64,000 nt of DNA, from NCBI RefSeq assembly GCF_036697405.1, contig NZ_JBAHWA010000003.1, forward strand, positions 124,001 through 188,000, written 5' to 3'. Positions 42,969-52,300 of this stretch are shown in pieces. The notes under the pieces were generated by a model that had not been told where the DNA came from, did not search any database, and saw nothing but the letters and a program-made list of their open reading frames with translations. A program made the position numbers and the translations under genes. This DNA comes from Lysobacter sp036697405 (lineage in GTDB: Bacteria; Pseudomonadota; Gammaproteobacteria; Xanthomonadales; Xanthomonadaceae). Within the stretch, counting starts at the first letter, position 1, and each line of letters starts with the position of its first letter.

Positions 42969-43580
42969 TTACGCCGCTCCCTTCGGATCCACGCCGATGA
43001 TGATCGTGGTGTCGTTCTCGTAGTGGTGCGGCGGCACCAGCAGATTGGTCGGCGCCGGAACGCCCTGGAACACGCGGCCGGCCATGTCGAAGCGCGACTT
43101 GTGGCAGGGGCAGAAGTAACCGCCCTTCCACTCCGGATCGAAGGGCTCGGGGCGGATCTCGGCCTTCATTTCCGGCGAGCAGCCCAGGTGGGTGCACAGG
43201 CCGACCAGGACCGAGATGTCCTCCTTGATCGAGCGGCCCTCGCCCTTGATGTAGGCCGGCTGCTGATCCTTGTTCTCGGACTTGGGATCGCGCAGGTGGC
43301 CGTCCAGGGTCGGCAGGGCCGCGAGCACGGCCTTGGAACGCTTGACGATCCAGATCGGCTGACCACGCCATTCGTAGACCAGGCGCTGGCCTTCTTCCAG
43401 GGCGCTGATGTCGGCCGTCACCGGAGCGCCGGCGAGCTTGGCGCGCGCACTGGGGTTCCAGGACTTGATGAAAGGCACCGCCGCGAAACCGGCCCCGACT
43501 GCGCCGACCACTGCCGTGGTCGCCGTCAGGAACCGACGGCGGCCCGTATTGATAGGATCGTTGACCCCTTGGTTGGCCAT
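42969..43580 (-). CDS. petA: Rieske iron-sulfur subunit of the bc1 complex
   Basis: 203 aa from the ATG at 43580. The N-terminus GRRRFLTATTAVVGAVGAGFAAVPF is a Tat-type membrane anchor, as usual for bacterial Rieske proteins. The [2Fe-2S] site is complete: CTHLGC and CPCHKS supply two Cys and two His plus the disulfide pair. First gene of petABC. A 16-bp near-palindrome lies 23 bp upstream. Confidence 0.97.
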   Translation of the reverse strand: MANQGVNDPINTGRRRFLTATTAVVGAVGAGFAAVPFIKSWNPSARAKLAGAPVTADISALEEGQRLVYEWRGQPIWIVKRSKAVLAALPTLDGHLRDPKSENKDQQPAYIKGEGRSIKEDISVLVGLCTHLGCSPEMKAEIRPEPFDPEWKGGYFCPCHKSRFDMAGRVFQGVPAPTNLLVPPHHYENDTTIIIGVDPKGAA

Positions 43581-43602
43581 CCGGCACTCACTCCGCAAAA
43601 CT

Positions 43603-43618
43603 GTAATTTCGAAGTTAC
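43603..43618. promoter_or_regulatory. Near-perfect palindrome in the petABC promoter region
   Basis: GTAATTTCGAAGTTAC matches its own reverse complement at 14 of 16 positions (GTAAnTTCGAAnTTAC). Being 23 bp before petA, in otherwise GC-rich DNA, it may be an operator. No regulator consensus that I recognise. Confidence 0.4.
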
Positions 43619-43820
43619 GCCGCGCCGACCATGCCACTGGCGACGGCTCGCGGCTCAAAAGACGGGGAAGTGTAACGGAACGGTTAACGGCCCGACAATC
43701 CGCCGTTGCCGCGCCGAGCCGCCGTTGCGGGGCCTGCCGCGCCGCCGCAGCGGCGCCGAGCGCGCGCGCCAGGGCGTCGATCGCGTCGCGATCGGTGCGG
43801 AAACGACCGCGGGACGGGGA

Positions 43821-44777
43821 TCAGCGCACCACGGGGCCGGCGCGGTAGCGCTGCGCCAGCAAAGCCACGCGCTGCACGTAGCGCTGGGTTTCGCTGTAGG
43901 GCGGCACGCCCTTGTACTTGTCGACCGCGCCCTCGCCGGCGTTGTAACCCGCCGCGGCCAGGGTCAGGTCGCCGTTGAAGCGCTTGAGCAGCCAGGCCAG
44001 GTACTGCACGCCGCCCTGGATGTTCTGGCCGGCGTCGAAGGCGTTGGATACCCCGAAGCGGCGGGCGGTGGCCGGCATCAGCTGCATCAGGCCCTGCGCC
44101 CCGACCCGCGACAGCGCATTGGGGTTGTAGGCCGACTCGGCGTGGATGATCGCGCGCACGATCGCCTCTTCGACCCCGTGCTGGCGCGCCGCCGCCGCGA
44201 TTTCGTCGCGGTAGGCCTCCATGTTCAGCCGGATCGAGCCGAAGTTGACCCCCGGCCGCGCCGCGCAGGCGTAGCAGGTCTCCATGAAGCTGTATTTGAT
44301 CGTCCGCACCGCCGAGGCATTGGCCAGGCCCTTGGGGCGCTTGCTGGTGTAGTGGCGGACGCCGTCCTTGATATAGGAGTAGACCTGGCCCTGGACCAGG
44401 CGCGAGGCCGACGCCGAGGGCGCCGCCGGCGTGGGGGCGGCGACGGCCGCTTCCGGCGCGGCGGCGCTGGCCGCGACCGCGCCAGGCGAGCCCATGAAGG
44501 TCGCCGGCGGGTTGGAGTGGATGGACGCCGGAGAACCGGCGACCGGATTGGCCGGGGTGGCGCTGCCGACGCCGCCGGACGCGGCCCGCGGCGGCGCATA
44601 AGGCGCGGCCCGGCTGGGCCGGAACTGGCTGACCACGGTGCACTTGGCGCCGGGCACGCGCTTGCTCACGTAACTGCGCTCGCCGCCCGCGCTGTCGCAG
44701 CGGTACACGGTGCCGGCCACGGCAGGCGCCGCGGCCAACAGGCAGACGATCCCCAGCAGTAGCGAGCCCCCCCTCAT
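43821..44777 (-). CDS. Lytic transglycosylase with DUF4124-like segments
   Basis: 318 aa from the ATG at 44777, with a signal peptide (SLLLGIVCLLAAAPAVAG). Two DUF4124-like segments (TVYRCDSAGGERSYVSKRVPG and QVYSYIKDGVRHYTSKRPKG) flank a low-complexity Pro/Ala linker. The C-terminal SLT domain has the catalytic Glu in IIHAESAYNPNALSRVGAQGLMQLMPATARRFG and the closing AAGYNAGEGAVDKYKGVPPYSETQRYVQRV. It cleaves peptidoglycan in the periplasm to give anhydromuropeptides; family 1 (Slt/MltE-like) fold. Not linked to a secretion cluster here. Confidence 0.9.
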   Translation of the reverse strand: MRGGSLLLGIVCLLAAAPAVAGTVYRCDSAGGERSYVSKRVPGAKCTVVSQFRPSRAAPYAPPRAASGGVGSATPANPVAGSPASIHSNPPATFMGSPGAVAASAAAPEAAVAAPTPAAPSASASRLVQGQVYSYIKDGVRHYTSKRPKGLANASAVRTIKYSFMETCYACAARPGVNFGSIRLNMEAYRDEIAAAARQHGVEEAIVRAIIHAESAYNPNALSRVGAQGLMQLMPATARRFGVSNAFDAGQNIQGGVQYLAWLLKRFNGDLTLAAAGYNAGEGAVDKYKGVPPYSETQRYVQRVALLAQRYRAGPVVR

Positions 44778-44917
44778 GGCGGCGAGTGTCTCCCTTCGCG
44801 CTTGAGTTGCCAAGTCCTTGATTCGAAAACGTGACGGCTGCCCGCGACCGGCCTGGCGGCGTTAAACTGGCGCCCCTTTCCGGCGCGGATTAACCGCCGC
44901 CCTCCCCGGACACCGCC

Positions 44918-46318
44918 ATGACCGACACCGTTTTGCCCGCCGCGCCCGATGCCGGCGCGGCCACCGCCCCTCGGGGCAAACTCTTCATCGAGACCCACGG
45001 CTGCCAGATGAACGAGTACGACTCGGCCAAGATGGCCGACGTGCTCGCCGCCAGCGAAGGTCTGGAACTCACCACCGACGCGGCGCAGGCCGACGTCATC
45101 CTGATCAACACCTGCTCGATCCGCGAGAAGGCCCAGGAGAAGGTGTTCAGCCAGCTCGGGCGCTGGAAACAGCACAAGCAGGGCGACCGCCCGGTCATCA
45201 TCGGCGTCGGCGGCTGCGTCGCCTCGCAGGAAGGCGAGGCCATCGTCAAGCGCGCGCCCTACGTCGACCTGGTGTTCGGCCCGCAGACCCTGCACCGCCT
45301 GCCCGAACTGATCGCGGCCAAGCGCGCCACCGGCAAGCCGCAGGTCGACATCAGCTTCCCCGAGATCGAAAAGTTCGACCGCCTGCCCGAGCCGCGCGCC
45401 GACGGCCCCAGCGCCTTCGTCTCGATCATGGAAGGCTGCAGCAAGTACTGCTCGTTCTGCGTGGTGCCCTACACCCGCGGCGAAGAGGTCAGCCGCCCGT
45501 TCGAGGACGTGCTGGTCGAGGTCGCCCAACTCGCGGCCCAGGGCGTGCGCGAGGTCAACCTGCTGGGCCAGAACGTCAACGCCTATCGCGGGCCCTACGG
45601 GGACGAAGGCGAGATCGCCGACCTGGGCCTGCTGATCCGCACCATCGCCGAGATCGACGGCATCGACCGCATCCGCTTCACCACCTCGCACCCGCTGGAG
45701 TTCAGCGACTCGCTGGTCGAGGCCTACCGCGACGTGCCGCAGCTGGCCAACTACCTGCACCTGCCGGTCCAGGCCGGCAGCGACCGCGTGCTGGCGGCGA
45801 TGAAGCGCGGCTACACCGCGCTGGAGTTCAAGCAGAAGATCCGCAAGCTGCGCGCCGTGCGCCCGGACATCTCGATCTCCTCGGACTTCATCGTCGGCTT
45901 CCCGGGCGAGACCGAGGCCGATTTCGAGAAGACCATGAAGCTGATCGAGGACGTCGGCTTCGACCAATCGTTCTCCTTCATCTACTCGCGCCGCCCCGGC
46001 ACGCCCGCGGCCGATCTCGAGGACGCGGCCAGCGACGCCGACAAGCACGCGCGCCTGTCGCGCCTGCAAGCCGCCATCAACGCCAACGCGATGCGGATCT
46101 CCGAGTCCATGGTCGGCAGCGTCCAGACCGTGCTGGTCGAAGGCCCCTCGCGCAAGGATCCCAACGAACTCACCGGCAAGACCGAGAACATGCGTTCGGT
46201 GAACTTCCCGGCGCCGGCGCGGCTGATCGGCCAGTTCGTCGACGTGGTCATCACCCAGGCGCTGTCCAACTCGCTGCGCGGACGGGTGCTGACCGAACAG
46301 GACCGCAGCGCCGCCTGA
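44918..46318 (+). CDS. miaB: tRNA-2-methylthio-N6-dimethylallyladenosine synthase
   Basis: 466 aa. Radical SAM methylthiotransferase that adds the ms2 group to i6A37 of tRNAs reading UNN codons. The N-terminal cluster cysteines are in ETHGCQMNEYDS (Cys29), LINTCSIRE (Cys66) and GVGGCVASQEG (Cys100); the radical SAM CxxxCxxC is Cys174/178/181 (EGCSKYCSFC). A C-terminal TRAM domain (TVLVEGPSRKDPNELTGKT, INPAQL-like end) follows. Complete, with the usual length; the GNAT gene follows 14 bp later. Confidence 0.96.
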   Translation: MTDTVLPAAPDAGAATAPRGKLFIETHGCQMNEYDSAKMADVLAASEGLELTTDAAQADVILINTCSIREKAQEKVFSQLGRWKQHKQGDRPVIIGVGGCVASQEGEAIVKRAPYVDLVFGPQTLHRLPELIAAKRATGKPQVDISFPEIEKFDRLPEPRADGPSAFVSIMEGCSKYCSFCVVPYTRGEEVSRPFEDVLVEVAQLAAQGVREVNLLGQNVNAYRGPYGDEGEIADLGLLIRTIAEIDGIDRIRFTTSHPLEFSDSLVEAYRDVPQLANYLHLPVQAGSDRVLAAMKRGYTALEFKQKIRKLRAVRPDISISSDFIVGFPGETEADFEKTMKLIEDVGFDQSFSFIYSRRPGTPAADLEDAASDADKHARLSRLQAAINANAMRISESMVGSVQTVLVEGPSRKDPNELTGKTENMRSVNFPAPARLIGQFVDVVITQALSNSLRGRVLTEQDRSAA

Positions 46319-46332
46319 GCCCGGAGACCCGC

Positions 46333-46830
46333 ATGGACCGCGACTTCAACATCCGCGAGATCGGCCCGGACGAGTTCGACCGGCTGTGGCCGATCTTCCA
46401 CGAAGTGCTGGCGCGCGGCGAAAGCTACAACTACCCGGCCGAGCTTTCGCTGGAACGCGCGCGCGAGATGTGGACCGCCCCGCCCTACCGCTGCTTCGTC
46501 GCCGAGGGCGACGACGGCGAGACCCTGGGCGGCTACAAGATCGGCCCCAACTACGCCGGCCGCGGCGATCACATCGCCAACGCCAGCTACATGGTCGGCG
46601 AGCGCTACTGGGGCCAGGGCGTGGGCTCGGCCATGTGCGAACACTCGCTGGCGCAGGCGCGCCAGGCCGGCTACGCGGCGATGCAGTTCAACTACGTGGT
46701 CAGCAGCAACGCGGCCGCGGTGCACCTGTGGCTCAAGCACGGCTTCCAGATCGTCGGCCAGATCCCCGGCGCCTTCCGCCACGTCAGCCTGGGCCTGGTC
46801 GACGTGTACGTGATGCACCGCATGCTGTGA
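46333..46830 (+). CDS. GNAT-family N-acetyltransferase
   Basis: 165 aa with the acetyl-CoA loop region NASYMVGERYWGQGVGSAMCEHSLAQARQAGY and the late motif SSNAAAVHLWLKHGFQIVGQIPGAFRH. The ATG follows GGAGACCCGC. It probably acetylates an amino group on a small molecule or protein; the substrate cannot be read. Likely co-transcribed with miaB (14 bp gap). Confidence 0.9.
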   Translation: MDRDFNIREIGPDEFDRLWPIFHEVLARGESYNYPAELSLERAREMWTAPPYRCFVAEGDDGETLGGYKIGPNYAGRGDHIANASYMVGERYWGQGVGSAMCEHSLAQARQAGYAAMQFNYVVSSNAAAVHLWLKHGFQIVGQIPGAFRHVSLGLVDVYVMHRML

Positions 46831-46858
46831 GGCGACGCGTCGCCGCGCCGCCTACGCC

Positions 46859-48253
46859 CTAGACCATGAAGCCCAGATCGCGGCTCGGGTAGTTGCGCAG
46901 GTTCGGGAAGATCAGGTCCAGCTCGGACTCGCCCACGCCGAACCAGCGCGCCAGGGTCGCCGCGTACTGATCCACCGACGTGGTCGGAATGATCTGACCC
47001 CAGCCGGCGTCGTCCGGGCCCTCGTTCTGCAGGGTCGGCATGCGGCCGAAGAAACGCCCGCCGCGCACCGCCCCGCCGACGGCGAAGTGATGGCTGCCCC
47101 AGCCGTGGTCGGAGCCGTCGCCGTTGGACGACAGCGTGCGGCCGAAGTCCGAAGCGGTGAAAGCGGTGACGTTGTTGGCCACGCCCAGTTCGACCGTGGA
47201 CTGGTAGAACGCGGTCATCGCCTGCGACAGCTGCGACAGCAGCGCCGGCTGCTCGGCCAACAGGCGGTCGTGGTGATCGAAACCGCCCATCGACACGAAA
47301 TACACCTGCCGCTTCAGGCCCAGCACGCTGCGCACCTTGATCAGCCGGGCCACCATCTTCAGCTGGCCGGCCAGGTCGTTGTCGGGGAATACCGTGGTCA
47401 GCGGCGTCGAGCTCTCCAAGGCGGTGGACACGGCCTCGGCGTTCTCCCGCGCGCGCCGGAACGCGTCCGCATAGCTGCGCTCGAACACGTGGCTCTGCGT
47501 GCCCTGTTGCATCAGCCCCAGCATCGCCTCGCGGGTGTCGCCGTCCCATTCGAAGTAACTGAACCTGCGCGGGCCGTCGCTGCCGATCACGTACTGGCTG
47601 CCGCCCTGGCCGCGATGCAGGATGCTTTCGAAGTTCAGGGCGATGTTCATCGGGATGAAGGCGCCGGGGTTGGCGTCGTGCAGCAGGTCGGCGATGCGAC
47701 CTCCCCAGCCCAGGCCGCTGCCGTCGTTGGCGCGCGAGATCTGCCAATACGACTGCTGGTCGTTGTGCGAGAACAACTGCGGCGGCACGTCGGCGCCGCC
47801 GGCCTGGTACTGCGCCTTGGTCACCGGCCGCACCAGCGTGCCGACGTTGCCCAGGATCGCCGCGCGCCCGCCGTTGAACAGGCCCTGCAGGCCGCTCATG
47901 CCGATGCTGTCGTTGTCGCCGGTGGACGCCTGCAGGCCGTAGTCGGCACCGTCGGAGGCGGCGCCGCCGGCCTGCGGGGTCAACGCCAGCAGGCGCGACT
48001 GCGGTACCGCCAGGGTCGCGCGTGCAGCGGCGTAGCGCTGGTAATGGGTGGTGCTGCGCGGCACCACCATGTTCAAGCCGTCGTTGCCGCCGAACAGGAA
48101 CACGCACACCAGCGCCTTGTAGTCGGAGAACGCGTTCGGGCCGTAGGCGCGGGTCGCCGACTCCAGCAGGCGCAGGTTGCCGCGCGCCGAGTACAGGCCG
48201 GCACCGCCCAGGCCCGCGAGGATGGCCCGGCTCAGGAATTCACGACGCCTCAT
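46859..48253 (-). CDS. Tat-exported DUF1501 protein
   Basis: 464 aa. MRRREFLSRAILAGLGGAGLY is a Tat signal. The mature part is of the DUF1501 (sulfatase-like fold) type: ALVCVFLFGGNDGLNMVVPR, FSYFEWDGDTREAML, QVYFVSMGGFDHHDR (His near a metal site) and GSDHGWGSHHFAVGGAV. DUF1501 proteins are commonly encoded beside DUF1800 proteins, as here (18 bp from it). Substrate unknown; an exported hydrolase is likely. Confidence 0.9.
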   Translation of the reverse strand: MRRREFLSRAILAGLGGAGLYSARGNLRLLESATRAYGPNAFSDYKALVCVFLFGGNDGLNMVVPRSTTHYQRYAAARATLAVPQSRLLALTPQAGGAASDGADYGLQASTGDNDSIGMSGLQGLFNGGRAAILGNVGTLVRPVTKAQYQAGGADVPPQLFSHNDQQSYWQISRANDGSGLGWGGRIADLLHDANPGAFIPMNIALNFESILHRGQGGSQYVIGSDGPRRFSYFEWDGDTREAMLGLMQQGTQSHVFERSYADAFRRARENAEAVSTALESSTPLTTVFPDNDLAGQLKMVARLIKVRSVLGLKRQVYFVSMGGFDHHDRLLAEQPALLSQLSQAMTAFYQSTVELGVANNVTAFTASDFGRTLSSNGDGSDHGWGSHHFAVGGAVRGGRFFGRMPTLQNEGPDDAGWGQIIPTTSVDQYAATLARWFGVGESELDLIFPNLRNYPSRDLGFMV

Positions 48254-48271
48254 GATCGTCTCCTCGTGCGT

Positions 48272-50071
48272 TCATTTCTGCACCACGTATTCGGGCGAGT
48301 TGACGATGATGTACAGCGCTTCCTGGACCCGCACGCGGCGCTCTTCCGCGGTGCCGGCCGGCATGCCGTTCAAGCGATGCAGCAGCACGCTGCGCATCCG
48401 CTCCGACATCTGCCCCGACAGGAACAGGGTGTTGTAGCGCTGGATCAGCTCGGCCGGCCGCGTCGCATAGGGCAGATCGTCGGTCAGGTCGATCGCGACC
48501 TCGTGCGGGCTCAGGTCCGGCGCGCCGACGAAGACCTCGTAGATCTTGGCGCCGAAGTAGCCCTCGGTGCCTGGCATCATGTAGTCGGTGGCCAGTTGCA
48601 TTTCCGGCGCGGCCAGCCCCAGCTGCGCGGGCTCGCCGATCGGCGAATAGGTCGGACTGAAGAAGTTGAACACCGACGGCGAGGACAGCGGCGCCTGGCC
48701 CATGCCGTAGCCGATGGTCCAGAACTCGTCCATGAAGCCCGACTGCGAGCGCGCCTTGGTCGCGCGCCAGACATGGGTCAGGCGCAGCAAGGGCTCGCGC
48801 ACCTTGCCGAAGTGGGCCGGGCGCTGGCTGGGGTCGCGCGCCTCCGGGTCCAGCAGCACGGCCTTGACCACCGCCTTCATGTCGCCGCGCACGCCCTGCC
48901 CGTTGTCGTTGAAACGCGCCGCCACGCGGCCGACATAGGCCGGGCTGGGATTGCTGGTGACCAGGCGCTGGATCAACTGCCTGCCGATGAAGGGCCCGAC
49001 GTTGGGATGCTGGAAGATGTTGTCCAGCGCCGCGCGCAGATCGGCCGGGCCGTCGCCGCCGGCCGGCAGCACGCCGCCGGCCAGGGCCACGCCCGGATAC
49101 ACCAGCAACTGCTTGGCCTGCGCCGAGGCATGGTAGGCGGCGTGGTTCTGCATCGGCCGCACCCAGGCCGGCGCGTCGGAATCGTAGTAGTAGCAATCGA
49201 ACTCGCTGCAGCCGTTGAAGGTCCAACCGGTGAACACGTGGGCGAAGCCCTTCACCGTTTCCTGGTCGTAGGCCGGTACGCTGCGGCCGTTCTCCAGCAC
49301 CGGCGTGCCGTCGGGATTCAGCCGCAGCAGACCCACGCTGAACAGCTGCAGCACCTCGCGCGCATAGTTCTCGTCGGGACGGATGTTGCGCGCCGGGTCG
49401 GGCTTCTGGTTCTGCATCATCGACAGGTAGATGCCCATCGCCGGATGCAGGGTCACGTCTTCCAGCAGCTGGCGGAAGTTGCCGAAGGCGCCGCGTGCGA
49501 GCGTGTCGTAGTAATCGGTGACGCCGTGCGGTGCATTGCCGAGCAGGTCCGAGTTGGCGTCGGACACCACCAGGATCTCGCTGAGCGCGAAGGCCACGCG
49601 CTGGCGCAGCTGGTCGCGGTGCACGAGTTGCGGATCGAAGGGGTCGCGCCCGCCCAGGGCGTGCAGGAACCAGGCGTCCATGCGCCATTCGCGGCGCATG
49701 TCGCCGCCGGTCGCGGCGCTGGCGGCGTTGAGGAAGCGCAGCTGCGACGACAGCGGCAAGCTCGCCTGCTCATCGATCCATCCCGCATAGCCGAGCTGCT
49801 GGACGCGGTCGATGTCGCTCCAGGTCGGACCGAACGTGGCCTGGGCGAGGAAACTCGCGGCCTGCGCGTCGTCGATCACCAGTTGCGCCGGCAGCGGTCC
49901 GGACTTCGGCGGCGCCGGCTTGGCCGCCGTCGCGACGGCCTTCGGCGCGGGCGCCGGTGACAAGGCACGCCACCAGCGGTCGGGCACCGACACCAGGCCC
50001 AGCACCAACAGCAGCACCGTCAAACGCGGCCAGACGGTCGCCCATCCCGCACGCAGCGCAATCCATTTCAT
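48272..50071 (-). CDS. DUF1800-family exported protein
   Basis: 599 aa with an N-terminal membrane/export segment (TVLLLVLGLVSVP), then the DUF1800 pattern: AQAASFLAQATFGPTWSDIDRVQQLGYAGWIDEQ near the start, HRDQLRQRVAFALSEILVVSD, ENYAREVLQLFSVGLLRLNPDG and VGPFIGRQLIQRLVTSNPSPAYVGRVAARF. Always found with DUF1501 partners, and probably working with them outside the cytoplasm. First gene of the pair. Confidence 0.9.
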   Translation of the reverse strand: MKWIALRAGWATVWPRLTVLLLVLGLVSVPDRWWRALSPAPAPKAVATAAKPAPPKSGPLPAQLVIDDAQAASFLAQATFGPTWSDIDRVQQLGYAGWIDEQASLPLSSQLRFLNAASAATGGDMRREWRMDAWFLHALGGRDPFDPQLVHRDQLRQRVAFALSEILVVSDANSDLLGNAPHGVTDYYDTLARGAFGNFRQLLEDVTLHPAMGIYLSMMQNQKPDPARNIRPDENYAREVLQLFSVGLLRLNPDGTPVLENGRSVPAYDQETVKGFAHVFTGWTFNGCSEFDCYYYDSDAPAWVRPMQNHAAYHASAQAKQLLVYPGVALAGGVLPAGGDGPADLRAALDNIFQHPNVGPFIGRQLIQRLVTSNPSPAYVGRVAARFNDNGQGVRGDMKAVVKAVLLDPEARDPSQRPAHFGKVREPLLRLTHVWRATKARSQSGFMDEFWTIGYGMGQAPLSSPSVFNFFSPTYSPIGEPAQLGLAAPEMQLATDYMMPGTEGYFGAKIYEVFVGAPDLSPHEVAIDLTDDLPYATRPAELIQRYNTLFLSGQMSERMRSVLLHRLNGMPAGTAEERRVRVQEALYIIVNSPEYVVQK

Positions 50072-50198
50072 GCCGCTCCCCAGCCCCCTGAACCGGCGCG
50101 ATGCTAACGCGCCTGCGAGCTCGGATTCTTGATTGCACGCACAGTAATCGAAGCCGACGCCGCCAAGACCATCTTGACTGCCGGCGCCGCCGTTGATC

Positions 50199-51314
50199 TC
50201 AATCCAGTCGTTTGCGGAAACGCAGGATCGCCAGGGTCATCATCACCGCGATGAAGGCCAGCAGCGCCAGCACGTCCGGCCACAACTCCCACAGGTTCGC
50301 GCCGCGCAGCATCACCCCGCGGATCAGCCGCAGGAAATGGGTCAGCGGCAATACCTCGGCCAGCCACTGCACGACCTTGGGCATGCCCGCGAACGGGAAC
50401 ATGAAGCCCGACAGCAGGATCGACGGCAGAAATATGAAGAACGCCATCTGCATGGCCTGGAACTGCGACTGCGCCTTGGTCGAGATCAACAGCCCCAGGC
50501 TGAGGTTGGCGACGATCAGCAGGACCGCGGCGCAATACACCTCGAACACGCTGCCGCGGATCGGCACCTCGAACAGCCACAGACCCAGCAGCAGCACCAG
50601 GGTGGTCTGGATCAGGCCGATGCCGGCGTAGGGCAGCACCTTGCCGACCATCAGCTCGCTGCGGCTCAGCGGCGTGGCGATCAGCAGCTCCATATTGCCG
50701 CGTTCGCGCTCGCGCACCACCGCCACGGCGGTGAACATCACCATGGTCATGGTCAGGATGATGCCGATCAGGCCGGGCACGATGTTCACCGCCGAGCGCC
50801 GTTCGGGGTTGTAGAACGCGACCACGCCGATCTGGCCGCTGCCCTGCCCCGGGCCCGCGCGCAGCGGACGGTCGTTGCTGGTCGGGGCCGAGTTCAAGGG
50901 CAGCTGCGCCAGCTGCGCGGCCGCGGCCTGGACGCTGGTGTCGCTGCCGTCCACCAGCACCTGCACGGACTCGCGGCCCTCGTAGCGGCGGCGCTCGAAA
51001 TCCGCAGGGATCACCACGCCGACGCTGATCTCGCCGCGGCGCAGGCGCTGCATCAGCTCCTCGGGCGTGCGCGCGGCCACGGTCGGATCGATCACGCCGG
51101 TGGCGACCATATCCATGACCACCGCGCGCGAAGCCGCGGTGTTGGCCTGGTCGGCGATGCCGGTCTCCAGGCCGCGCAGGTTGAGGTTGATCGCGTAGCC
51201 GAACAGCACCAGCTGCATCACCGGAATGCCGACGATCATCGCCAGGGTCACGCGGTCGCGGCGCATCTGCCGCAACTCCTTCAACACGATCGCGAACAGC
51301 CGGCGCAGGTTCAT
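50199..51314 (-). CDS. ABC-2 exporter permease
   Basis: 371 aa from the ATG at 51314, which overlaps the ATPase stop (ATGA). N-terminal helix KELRQMRRDRVTLAMIVGIPVMQLVLFGYAINLNLRG, a large periplasmic loop, then five hydrophobic segments, including the ABC-2 signature RERERGNMELLIATPLSRSELMVGKVLPYA. Resembles YhhJ/YbhS-type permeases that work with an HlyD partner. Substrate unknown; drug or lipid export is likely given the TetR control. Confidence 0.93.
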   Translation of the reverse strand: MNLRRLFAIVLKELRQMRRDRVTLAMIVGIPVMQLVLFGYAINLNLRGLETGIADQANTAASRAVVMDMVATGVIDPTVAARTPEELMQRLRRGEISVGVVIPADFERRRYEGRESVQVLVDGSDTSVQAAAAQLAQLPLNSAPTSNDRPLRAGPGQGSGQIGVVAFYNPERRSAVNIVPGLIGIILTMTMVMFTAVAVVRERERGNMELLIATPLSRSELMVGKVLPYAGIGLIQTTLVLLLGLWLFEVPIRGSVFEVYCAAVLLIVANLSLGLLISTKAQSQFQAMQMAFFIFLPSILLSGFMFPFAGMPKVVQWLAEVLPLTHFLRLIRGVMLRGANLWELWPDVLALLAFIAVMMTLAILRFRKRLD

Positions 51315-52300
51315 GCGGCACGCTCCGCGGGCGGATCGTCGCGGCCCTGTGTGGCGGAGACGAACACATCCTCGAGATTGGGTTGGGAAGGCTCGACCTG
51401 GGCCTCGACGCCGGCCTGGGCCAGCGCCTCGCGCAGGCGCGCGGCGGCATCGCCGTCGCGGTCGGTGAGCACGCGCAGGCTGTTGCCGATCTGGGCGACG
51501 CTGAGCACGCCCGGCACCGCGACCAGAGCCTTCTGCGCGCGCCGGGGCTGCGCCGCCAGCACCTCCACCGTGCGCCCGGCCAGGGCGTCGGTAAGCTCCA
51601 GCGGGGTGCCGTCGGCCACCAGCACGCCGCGGTCGAGGATGGCGATGCGATGGCAGCGCTCGGCCTCGTCCATGTAGTGGGTGGACACCAGCAAGGTGGT
51701 GCCGGCGTCGGCCAGATCGAACAGCTTCTCCCAGAAGTCGCGGCGCGATTCCGGATCGACCGCGCTGGTGGGCTCGTCCAGGAACAGCAGCTCCGGTTTC
51801 TGGATCACCGCGCCGGCCAGGGCCAGGCGCTGCTTCTGGCCGCCGCTCATGGTCCCGGCCAGTTGCTTCTGGCGATCCTGGAAATGGTATTGCTCGACCA
51901 GCTCGTCGATGCGCTGGCGCGCCTGCGCGCGCGGCATGTCCTGCACCGCGGCCAGGAACTCCAGGTTCTCGCGCACGGTGAGGTCCTCGAACAGCGAGAA
52001 CTTCTGGGTCATGTAGCCGATCCGCTTGCGCAGCGCTTCGGCTTGTTCGGGAATGCGCAGGCCCAGCACCTCGATCTCGCCGGCGCTGGGCGTGAGCAGG
52101 CCGCAGAGCATGCGGATGGTGGTCGACTTGCCCGAGCCGTTCGGGCCCAGGAAGCCGTAGACGTGCGCGCGCGGCACGGTCAGATCGACCCGGTCGACCG
52201 CGGTCAGCGCGCCGAAGCGCTTGCTCAGGCCGCGTGCGCGGATCGCCGGCTCGGCGGCCGGTTCGGCGCCCTTGCGCGCGAGGGCGGGGTCGCCGTTCAC
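51311..52300 (-). CDS. ABC exporter ATP-binding protein, GTG start
   Basis: 329 aa. The GTG at 52300 overlaps the stop of the upstream fusion lipoprotein (GTGA). Walker A GPNGSGKST, Q-loop YMTQKFSLFEDLTVREN, signature MSGGQKQRLALA, Walker B LLFLDEPTSAVD and the H-switch VSTHYMDEAERC are all intact. A C-terminal extension (about 235-329) with two ferredoxin-like repeats of the type seen in YbhF follows. It powers the permease encoded downstream. Confidence 0.95.
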   Translation of the reverse strand: MNGDPALARKGAEPAAEPAIRARGLSKRFGALTAVDRVDLTVPRAHVYGFLGPNGSGKSTTIRMLCGLLTPSAGEIEVLGLRIPEQAEALRKRIGYMTQKFSLFEDLTVRENLEFLAAVQDMPRAQARQRIDELVEQYHFQDRQKQLAGTMSGGQKQRLALAGAVIQKPELLFLDEPTSAVDPESRRDFWEKLFDLADAGTTLLVSTHYMDEAERCHRIAILDRGVLVADGTPLELTDALAGRTVEVLAAQPRRAQKALVAVPGVLSVAQIGNSLRVLTDRDGDAAARLREALAQAGVEAQVEPSQPNLEDVFVSATQGRDDPPAERAA

